Source: Micromonospora lutea
Lineage (GTDB): Bacteria; Actinomycetota; Actinomycetes; Mycobacteriales; Micromonosporaceae
DNA length: 64,000 nt
NCBI RefSeq assembly: GCF_016863535.1
Contig: NZ_BOPB01000012.1
Location: 59,884-123,883, forward strand
Reading direction: 5' to 3'
The notes below the pieces were generated by a model. The model did not search any database, was not told the origin of the DNA, and was given only the letters and a program-made list of their open reading frames with translations. The position numbers and the translations under genes are program-made. Below, in pieces: positions 57,810 through 64,000 of the stretch. How positions within the stretch are numbered: position 1 is the stretch's first letter; each line of letters starts with the position of its first letter.

Positions 57810-58813
57810 GCTCCCACCTGCCGACCGGCCTCGTCGACCGGTTCGGCCGCGTCGCCCGGGACCTGCGGGTGTCGCTGACCGACAAGTGCAACCTGCGCTG
57901 CACCTACTGCATGCCCGCCGAGGGTCTGCCCTGGCTGGCCGGGCCGCAGGTGCTCACCGACGACGAGGTGATCCGGCTGGTTCGGGTCGCGGTGTGCCAA
58001 CTCGGCGTCGACGAGGTGCGGTTCACCGGTGGTGAGCCGCTCATCCGCCCCGGTCTGGTCGGCATCGTCGAAGCCGTCTCGGCGCTCGACCCGCGCCCCC
58101 GGATCTCGCTGACCACGAACGGAATCGGCCTGGACCGGCTCGCCCCCGCGCTCCGCGCCGCCGGTCTCGACCGGGTGAACGTCTCCCTCGACACCCTGGA
58201 CCGGGAACGCTTCACCCGGCTCACCCGCCGGGACCGGTTGGCCGACGTGCTGGCCGGCCTGGCCGGCGCGGCCACCGCCGGGCTCACCCCGGTCAAGGTC
58301 AACGCTGTGTTGATGCGCGGTGTCAACGACGACGAGGCGCCGGCGCTGCTCCGCTTCGCCCTCGACCACGGTTACGAGCTGCGGTTCATCGAGCAGATGC
58401 CACTGGACGCACAGCACGGCTGGGATCGCGCCGCCATGGTGACCGCCGATGAGATCCTGACCACGCTGCGTGCCGCGTACGACCTCAGCCCGGATCCGAC
58501 CGAGCGTGGCTCCGCCCCCGCGGAGACCTGGCTGGTCGACGGCGGTCCGGCCCGGGTCGGCGTGATCGGTACGGTGACCCGGCCCTTCTGCGGCGACTGC
58601 GACCGGACCCGGCTCACCGCCGACGGGCAGGTGCGCAACTGCCTGTTCGCCACCGAGGAGTCGGATCTGCGCGGCGCGTTGCGGGCCGAGGCCGACGACG
58701 AGGAGCTGGCCCGCCGCTGGCGGGCGGCGACGTTGCGCAAGCGGGCCGGGCACGGCATCGACGACCCGTCCTTCCTGCAACCGACCCGGCCGATGTCGGC
58801 CATCGGAGGGTGA
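57806..58813 (+). CDS. moaA: GTP 3',8-cyclase MoaA (radical SAM)
   Basis: 335-residue first enzyme of molybdopterin synthesis, converting GTP to cyclic 3',8-cH2GTP. The radical-SAM cluster CNLRCTYCM, GGEPLIRPG, SLDTLDRERF, and the C-terminal iron-sulfur site with PFCGDCDRTRL and NCLF are intact. The C-terminus ends SAIGG, the typical GG tail. Followed by moaD-like. No moaC, moaE or mogA is present, so the pathway is scattered. Confidence 0.97.
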   Translation: MSSHLPTGLVDRFGRVARDLRVSLTDKCNLRCTYCMPAEGLPWLAGPQVLTDDEVIRLVRVAVCQLGVDEVRFTGGEPLIRPGLVGIVEAVSALDPRPRISLTTNGIGLDRLAPALRAAGLDRVNVSLDTLDRERFTRLTRRDRLADVLAGLAGAATAGLTPVKVNAVLMRGVNDDEAPALLRFALDHGYELRFIEQMPLDAQHGWDRAAMVTADEILTTLRAAYDLSPDPTERGSAPAETWLVDGGPARVGVIGTVTRPFCGDCDRTRLTADGQVRNCLFATEESDLRGALRAEADDEELARRWRAATLRKRAGHGIDDPSFLQPTRPMSAIGG

Positions 58814-58815
58814 CC

Positions 58816-59064
58816 ATGGCGAGCGTCACCATCCGGTACTTCGCCGGGGCGAGGGCCGCAGCCGGCCGGGCCGAGGAGTCCACCGCCGCCGGCCGGTCGT
58901 TGGACGACGTGGTGGCTGAGCTGGCCGAGCGACACGGTGGGCGGTTGGTGTCGGTTCTCGCGGTGTCGAGTTTTCTGATCGACGGCGTGACCTGTCATGA
59001 TCGGCAGAAGCCGCTGCCGGCAGGGGCGACGATCGACGTCCTGCCTCCCTTCGCGGGCGGCTGA
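58816..59064 (+). CDS. MoaD/ThiS family sulfur carrier
   Basis: 82-residue beta-grasp protein ending PPFAGG, the diglycine required for thiocarboxylate formation. It begins ASVTIRYFAGARAAAGR, like MoaD. With MoaA it probably provides sulfur for molybdopterin synthase. ATG 58816 has GGAGG at 58805-58809; GTG 58810, which overlaps the moaA stop, is an alternative. Confidence 0.9.
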   Translation: MASVTIRYFAGARAAAGRAEESTAAGRSLDDVVAELAERHGGRLVSVLAVSSFLIDGVTCHDRQKPLPAGATIDVLPPFAGG

Positions 59065-59077
59065 GGGGGATCCACAC

Positions 59078-60376
59078 GTGTTCGCGGTACTCGGCTTCGT
59101 GACCACCCTTGCCGTGATCACCGGGTTGATCCATCTCTACCTGTGGAAACGGTTGGTCAAGGACACCACCACCGCAGGGCGCTGGCGACGGGTCGGCACG
59201 GTCACGGCCGTGGTGCTGGCCCTGCTCGTACCGGCGACCATGATCGGCACGCGGGCCGGGATGTACTGGCTCGCCTGGCCGGGTTACCTGTGGCTCGCGC
59301 TGATGTTCTACCTGCTGGTGCTGCTCGTCGTGCTGGAAGTCCCGATGCTGGTGACGCGGCTGGTGCTGCGCCGGCGGGCCGCCCTGGCCGCGCCGGAACC
59401 GGTCCTGGTCGGCCCGGACGGGGCCGGGTCGTCGAACGACGGGGCTACCGCCCCGGACGAGCCGGCCGCACCGCCTCAGCCGGTCAACGACACCCCGGAG
59501 ACTCCATCGGCAGCCGGTGCCGTCGGCCCGGACCACGATCCCAGCCGTCGCCTGCTGCTCGCCCGCAGCGCCGCGATCTTCGCCGGGCTCACCGCCACCG
59601 GCCTGGTCGGTTACGGCGTACGCACCGCGATGGGTCCGCCTCGGCTGGACCGGGTGCAGATCCCGCTGGCCAAGCTGCCGCGCAGCATGGACGGTCTGCG
59701 TATCGCCACCGTCTCGGACATCCACATCGGGCCGCTGACCGGTCGGGCGCACACCGAGCGGATCGTGGCCGCGATCAACCGGCTGGACGCCGACATCGTC
59801 GCCGTGGTCGGCGATCTGGTCGACGGCACGGTCGCCGAGCTGGGTGACGACGCGGCACCGCTGCGTGACCTGCGGTCGAGGCACGGCAGCTACTTCGTCA
59901 CCGGCAACCACGAGTACTACTCCGGCGTGGAGGAGTGGGTGGCCGAGGTCGACCGGCTCGGGCTGCGGGTGCTGCAGAATCAACGACTGGAGATCGCCAC
60001 TCGTGGCGGCGTGATCGATCTGGCCGGCGTCAACGACGTCTCCGCCGTCGGTAGCGGCGTCTCGGCTCCGCCGGACTACGACGCCGCGCTGGGCGACCGC
60101 GACCCGTCCCGACCGGTGCTGCTGCTGGCCCACCAGCCGGTGGCCGCGCTGGAAGCGGCGAGGTACGGGGTCGACCTGCAACTGTCCGGCCACACCCACG
60201 GCGGTCAGATCGTCCCCTTCAACCTGCTGGTCAGGCTCGAACAGCCGGTCGTCTCCGGGCTCGGTGAGGTGGACGGGACGAAGGTCTACGTGACCAACGG
60301 CGCCGGCTTCTGGGGGCCGCCGGTACGGGTCGGCGCGGAGCCTCAGGTCACCCTCGTCGAGCTCCGCTCGGAATAG
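59078..60376 (+). CDS. Membrane-anchored metallophosphoesterase
   Basis: 432 residues. Four membrane helices in the first 110 residues (LGFVTTLAVITGLIHLYLW and others), a Pro/Ala-rich linker, a second helix segment (ARSAAIFAGLTATGLVGYG) and the calcineurin-like catalytic domain: VSDIHIGPL, AVVGDLVDGT, GNHEYYSGVEEW, LAHQPVAALEA and SGHTHGGQI. Cofactor metals are likely bound outside or facing the cell exterior. Substrate unknown; GTG start, with GAGGGGGA just upstream. Confidence 0.92.
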   Translation: MFAVLGFVTTLAVITGLIHLYLWKRLVKDTTTAGRWRRVGTVTAVVLALLVPATMIGTRAGMYWLAWPGYLWLALMFYLLVLLVVLEVPMLVTRLVLRRRAALAAPEPVLVGPDGAGSSNDGATAPDEPAAPPQPVNDTPETPSAAGAVGPDHDPSRRLLLARSAAIFAGLTATGLVGYGVRTAMGPPRLDRVQIPLAKLPRSMDGLRIATVSDIHIGPLTGRAHTERIVAAINRLDADIVAVVGDLVDGTVAELGDDAAPLRDLRSRHGSYFVTGNHEYYSGVEEWVAEVDRLGLRVLQNQRLEIATRGGVIDLAGVNDVSAVGSGVSAPPDYDAALGDRDPSRPVLLLAHQPVAALEAARYGVDLQLSGHTHGGQIVPFNLLVRLEQPVVSGLGEVDGTKVYVTNGAGFWGPPVRVGAEPQVTLVELRSE

Positions 60377-60437
60377 CGCAGCTCACCTCCGTGCGTGGCG
60401 CCGAGCGGGAGCGCGGCCGCTCGTGGCAGGATGCGGC

Positions 60438-63400
60438 GTGCCTCCGTTCAGCGCCGTACCCCCCGGTGGCCTTCCGCCCTTCGTCGCGGATCTGCACATC
60501 CACTCGAAGTACTCGCGGGCCTGTAGCCGCGACCTGACCCTGCCGAACCTCGGCTGGTGGGCGCGACGCAAGGGCATCGCGGTCCTCGGTACCGGCGACT
60601 TCACCCATCCCGCCTGGTACGACCACCTGCGGGAGACGTTGCACCCGGCCGAGCCCGGCCTGTACCGGCTGTCACCGGAGGCGGAACGGGACATCGCCCG
60701 GCGGCTGCCACCCCGGCTGGCCAGCGAGGCGGAGAACGATCCGGTCCGGTTCATGCTCAGCGTGGAGATCTCCACCATCTACAAGCGCGACGACCGGACG
60801 CGCAAGGTCCACCACCTGATCTACCTGCCGGACCTGGACGCGGTGGGCAGGTTCAACGCCGCTCTCGGCCGGATCGGCAACCTCGGCTCGGACGGCCGGC
60901 CCATCCTCGGACTGGACTCGCGAGATCTGCTGGAGATCACGCTGGAGGCGAGCGAGGACGGCTACCTCGTACCGGCACACATCTGGACCCCGTGGTTCTC
61001 GGCCCTCGGCTCGAAGTCCGGCTTCGACGCGATCGCCGACTGCTACGCCGACCTGGCCGAGCACATCTTCGCGGTGGAGACCGGGCTCTCCTCCGACCCG
61101 GAGATGAACTGGCGGGTGGGCAGTCTGGACCGCTACCGGTTGGTGTCCAACTCCGACGCGCACTCGCCGCCCGCGCTCGCCCGGGAGGCCACGGCCTTCG
61201 CCTCGTCCCGGGACTACTTCGGCATCCGGGAGGCGCTGCGTACCGGTGACGGCCTGACCGGAACGATCGAGTTCTTTCCGGAGGAGGGCAAGTACCACGC
61301 CGACGGCCACCGGCTGTGCGGGGTGAACTGGGCACCGGAACGGACCCGGGAGGCCGGTGGACGCTGCCCGGAGTGCGGCAAGCCGCTGACGGTGGGCGTA
61401 CTGAGCCGGGTCGAGGACCTGGCCGACCGGCCCGAGGGCTACCGTCCGCCGCACGCCCCCGAGGTGACCCACCTGATCCAACTCGCCGAGATCCTCGGTG
61501 AAATCAACAAGGTCGGTCCGCGTTCCAAGCGGGTCGAGGGCAAGCTCACCGAGCTGGTCGCCGCGCTCGGCCCCGAGTTGGGGATCCTGACCCGGGTTCC
61601 GCTGGACGAGATCGGGCGGGTCGGCGGCGAACTGCTCGCCGAGGGCATCGGCCGGCTCCGTCGCGGCGAGGTTCGCCGGGTGCCGGGCTACGACGGCGAG
61701 TACGGCGTGATCACCCTGTTCGACCCGGCTGAGCTGGGCGGCGGTGCCGGGGTTTCCGCCGGGCAGGAGACGCTGTTCGACGTACCGGTGCCCGCCCAGC
61801 GACGCGCACCGGAGGCGGCGGCGAAGGCGGCGGCCGGTGCCCGGCGGTCGTCGGCGAAGCCCGAGTCGAAGCGCAAGCCGGCGGCTCCGGCGCCGCCGAT
61901 CGCGCCGGCACCCTCCCCGCACGAGCCGTTCGAACCGATGCTCGCCGGGATGGAGGAGGTCGGCACCGGTCTGCTCGACCGGCTCGACGCGATGCAGCGG
62001 GTGGCCGCCTCGGCCCCCGGGGGACCGCTGCTGATCGTCGCCGGTCCGGGCACCGGCAAGACGCGGACGCTCACCCACCGCATCGCGTACCTCTGCGCCG
62101 AGCTGAACGTCTTTCCGGAGCAGTGTCTGGCCATCACCTTCACCAGGCGGGCCGCGGAGGAGCTGCGACACCGTCTCGACGGCCTGCTCGGCCCGGTGGC
62201 CGAGGACGTCACCGTCGGCACCTTCCACTCGCTGGGGCTGACCATCCTGCGCGAGAACGCCGAGGCGGCCGGGCTGCCCGAGGGCTTCCGGATCGCCGAC
62301 GACGCGGACCGGGCTGCCGCGCGGACCGATGCCGGGGACGATCCGGCTAGGTACGCCGCGCTGCTGCGTAAGCAGGGTCTGGTGGACCTGGACGAACTAC
62401 TCACCCTGCCGGTGGCACTGCTGCGCGAGGATCGCAGGCTGGTCGACCGGTACCGGCAGCGGTGGCGGTGGATCTTCGTGGACGAGTACCAGGACGTCGA
62501 CGCGGTGCAGTACGAGCTGCTGCGCCTGCTCAGCCCGGCCGACGGCAACCTCTGCGCGATCGGCGACCCGGACCAGGCGATCTACTCGTTCCGGGGTGCC
62601 GACGTCGGGTACTTCCTGCGTTTCTCGCAGGACTTCACCGATGCCCGGCTGGTCCGGCTCAACCGCAACTACCGCTCCTCCGCGCCGATCCTGGCCGCCG
62701 CGGTGCAGGCCATCGCGCCGTCGTCGCTGGTGCGGGGTCGCCGGCTGGATCCGGCCCGGCTCGACCCGGAGGCACCGCTTGTCGGTCGGTACGCCGCGGC
62801 CTCCGTCGCCGACGAGGCCGACTTCGTGGTACGCACCGTGGACGAGCTGGTAGGTGGCCTGTCCCACCGGTCGCTGGATTCCGGCCGCATCGACGGGCGG
62901 TCGACCACGCTGTCCTTCTCGGACATCGCCGTGCTGTACCGCACCGATTCGCAGGCCGCGCCGATCGTGGACGCTCTGGCCCGGGCCAACATTCCGGTGC
63001 AGAAACGCTCGCACGACCGGCTGCGGGACCGCCCCGGGGTGAGCGCCATCGCCCGCGAGCTGCGGCACGCCACCGGTGTCGACGGTGCCCTGTCCGCACG
63101 GGTACGCCTCGCCGGGCAGGTGCTCGCGGACCGGTTCGCCATCCCCACCCTGGACGGGTCCGGCGGAGTACGCCCCGAGGACGTCCGGACCGCCGTCGAC
63201 CTGCTCACGCCACTGGCCCGTCGGTGTGGTGACGACCTGGAGATGTTCCTGTCGCAGCTCGCCACCGGCGCTGAGGTGGACGCGCTCGACCCGCGTGCCG
63301 AGGCGGTCACTCTGCTGACCCTGCACGCCGCGAAGGGCCTGGAGTTTCCGGTGGTCTTCCTGGTCGGTGCGGAGGACGGTCTGCTGCCGCTGCGCTGGCC

Positions 63401-63638
63401 GGGCACCGCGCCCGACGAGGCGGCAGTGGCCGAGGAGCGGCGGCTCTTCTTCGTCGGTCTGACCCGCGCTCAGGATCGGCTCTACGTCAGCCACGCCGCC
63501 CGCCGGTTCCGGCACGGCTCGGAGCGGGACTGCCGCCCGTCACCGTTCCTCGACGTGGTGGACCCGGGCCTGTTCGAGCGCCTCGGCGACAGCGAGGGCC
63601 CCCGACGGCCCAAGGACCGTCAGCTACGGCTCATCTGA
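60438..63638 (+). CDS. EndoQ-like PHP domain fused to a UvrD-type SF1 helicase
   Basis: 1066-residue fusion. The N-terminal PHP nuclease domain (about 1-410) has FVADLHIHSKYSRACS, GTGDFTHPAWYDH, SVEISTIYKRDDRTRKVHHL (shortened), DSRDLLEI, SNSDAHSPPAL and a zinc-finger GGRCPECGKPLTVG, matching endonuclease Q, which cuts beside uracil and hypoxanthine. A Pro/Ala-rich linker (about 440-490) joins the helicase: IVAGPGTGKTRTLTHR, AITFTRRAAEEL, WIFVDEYQDVDAVQYE, AIGDPDQAIYSFRG, LNRNYRSS and TLHAAKGLEFPVVFL. The 1B region between ADDADRAAART and RKQGLVDLDELLTL is much shorter than in UvrD. The two activities suggest repair of deaminated bases. GTG start. Confidence 0.92.
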   Translation: MPPFSAVPPGGLPPFVADLHIHSKYSRACSRDLTLPNLGWWARRKGIAVLGTGDFTHPAWYDHLRETLHPAEPGLYRLSPEAERDIARRLPPRLASEAENDPVRFMLSVEISTIYKRDDRTRKVHHLIYLPDLDAVGRFNAALGRIGNLGSDGRPILGLDSRDLLEITLEASEDGYLVPAHIWTPWFSALGSKSGFDAIADCYADLAEHIFAVETGLSSDPEMNWRVGSLDRYRLVSNSDAHSPPALAREATAFASSRDYFGIREALRTGDGLTGTIEFFPEEGKYHADGHRLCGVNWAPERTREAGGRCPECGKPLTVGVLSRVEDLADRPEGYRPPHAPEVTHLIQLAEILGEINKVGPRSKRVEGKLTELVAALGPELGILTRVPLDEIGRVGGELLAEGIGRLRRGEVRRVPGYDGEYGVITLFDPAELGGGAGVSAGQETLFDVPVPAQRRAPEAAAKAAAGARRSSAKPESKRKPAAPAPPIAPAPSPHEPFEPMLAGMEEVGTGLLDRLDAMQRVAASAPGGPLLIVAGPGTGKTRTLTHRIAYLCAELNVFPEQCLAITFTRRAAEELRHRLDGLLGPVAEDVTVGTFHSLGLTILRENAEAAGLPEGFRIADDADRAAARTDAGDDPARYAALLRKQGLVDLDELLTLPVALLREDRRLVDRYRQRWRWIFVDEYQDVDAVQYELLRLLSPADGNLCAIGDPDQAIYSFRGADVGYFLRFSQDFTDARLVRLNRNYRSSAPILAAAVQAIAPSSLVRGRRLDPARLDPEAPLVGRYAAASVADEADFVVRTVDELVGGLSHRSLDSGRIDGRSTTLSFSDIAVLYRTDSQAAPIVDALARANIPVQKRSHDRLRDRPGVSAIARELRHATGVDGALSARVRLAGQVLADRFAIPTLDGSGGVRPEDVRTAVDLLTPLARRCGDDLEMFLSQLATGAEVDALDPRAEAVTLLTLHAAKGLEFPVVFLVGAEDGLLPLRWPGTAPDEAAVAEERRLFFVGLTRAQDRLYVSHAARRFRHGSERDCRPSPFLDVVDPGLFERLGDSEGPRRPKDRQLRLI

Positions 63639-63758
63639 GGCGGACTGAACGGGCAATCGTCGCGCCGGTGACGTGCCGTACACACTACGGTGACGTGTGC
63701 GGTGCCGCTGATCGGTCGACCACCCGACGGCACCGCCCGAAGGCTCAGGAGGGCGCGC

Positions 63759-64000
63759 ATGGGGAACTACGGATCACCGGGCTCAGGCCCGCAGCCGTGG
63801 CACGAGCCGCAACCTGGTGAGCAGCCGTGGCACCAGCCGCAGCCCGGCCAGTGGTACGGCCGTGATCAGCCTACAGCGGCGTCCCATGACCCGGGCCGGA
63901 CCTACGATTCCGACCACCCCTACGGTGACCGGTCCCATGGTTCCGGCCAGCACTACGGGCCGGCCCAGAGCTACGGGTCCGGCCAGGACTACGGGTCCGG
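63759..64000 (+). CDS. Tyr/Gly/Gln/Pro-rich protein, partial (cut by window end)
   Basis: Open frame of at least 80 codons from ATG 63759 with AGGAGGG at 63747-63753. The N-terminus is low-complexity: repeated PWHEPQPG and PWHQPQPG, then repeats based on YGSGQ and HYGPAQ. Such N-termini precede DUF4190 or other membrane domains in actinobacteria, but the rest lies outside the window. The function is unknown. Confidence 0.75.
   Translation, partial: MGNYGSPGSGPQPWHEPQPGEQPWHQPQPGQWYGRDQPTAASHDPGRTYDSDHPYGDRSHGSGQHYGPAQSYGSGQDYGS

Noticed and set aside
1..64000. tRNA, rRNA or prophage genes
   Set aside because: No cloverleaf-like arms with GGTTCGA-type loops, rRNA sequence, integrase or phage structural genes were recognised by eye.

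Overview
The window is very GC-rich, densely coded actinobacterial chromosome, most likely from a Micromonosporaceae species (Micromonospora or a close relative). This rests on recognisable family members: a bacterial proteasome activator ending GQYL, DUF5926, DUF6457, DUF4192 and SfLAP/GAP proteins, three LytR-CpsA-Psr proteins, a cyclophilin and a secreted beta-propeller protein. Codon third positions are almost all G/C, GTG starts are frequent, and many genes have a TANNNT box 6-8 nt before the start codon, the layout of leaderless transcripts. A near-perfect parS site and clustered DnaA-box-like sequences hint at an origin-proximal location (inference). About 60 genes are called. No rRNA, tRNA, CRISPR array, prophage or insertion sequence was seen.

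Layout. 1-8.8 kb: thiolase, PH-domain membrane protein, rhomboid protease, cyclophilin, CorA, an aminotransferase, a SnoaL-like protein, a frameshifted CBS-domain gene and a NUDIX hydrolase. 9.6-12.2 kb: a tightly overlapping three-gene operon (cytidylyltransferase, sn-glycerol-1-phosphate-dehydrogenase-like enzyme, CDP-alcohol phosphatidyltransferase) that looks like a route to a CDP-activated polyol head group. 12.3-16.7 kb: small secreted protein, GT4 glycosyltransferase divergent from a Fpg/Nei glycosylase, and a polyprenyl glycosylphosphotransferase. 16.7-26.3 kb: a LytS/LytTR two-component system followed by one DUF485/sodium-solute symporter module, an ABC exporter pair, a flavin-reductase-like gene carrying the parS-like site, and a second DUF485/ActP module. 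26.4-32.5 kb: a UDP-glucuronate-decarboxylase-like gene interrupted in frame by a 459-residue intein with a LAGLIDADG endonuclease, then three LCP cell-wall ligases. 32.6-41.2 kb: rhodanese, glycerophosphodiesterase, hybrid-sensor kinase, RsbW-like ATPase, DUF5926, arginine deiminase, small unknown proteins and prephenate dehydratase. 41.2-49.8 kb: AIM24, metallopeptidase, OsmC, two HAD phosphatases, Bpa, an esterase, an orphan LivK-like lipoprotein, and a DDAH gene divergent from an Lrp/AsnC regulator. 49.9-64 kb: beta-propeller protein, a TY-Chap/YbjN-type chaperone whose C-terminus (GMYL) resembles that of Bpa, molybdenum-cofactor genes (mobA, fdhD, moaA, moaD-like) mixed with other genes, a metallophosphoesterase, an EndoQ-like PHP domain fused to a UvrD-type helicase, and the start of a Tyr/Gly/Gln-rich protein cut by the window end.

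How genes may work together. Envelope functions recur: CDP-polyol operon, glycosylphosphotransferase, GT4, UDP-sugar decarboxylase, three LCP ligases, and possibly the glycerophosphodiesterase. Monocarboxylate sensing and uptake is suggested by the LytS/LytTR system beside two symporter modules. Bpa and the TY-Chap protein share a C-terminal tail that could dock on the 20S proteasome. The strongest candidates for something undescribed are the intein, the G1P-type operon, the shared proteasome-docking-like tails, and the parS/DnaA-box sequences.
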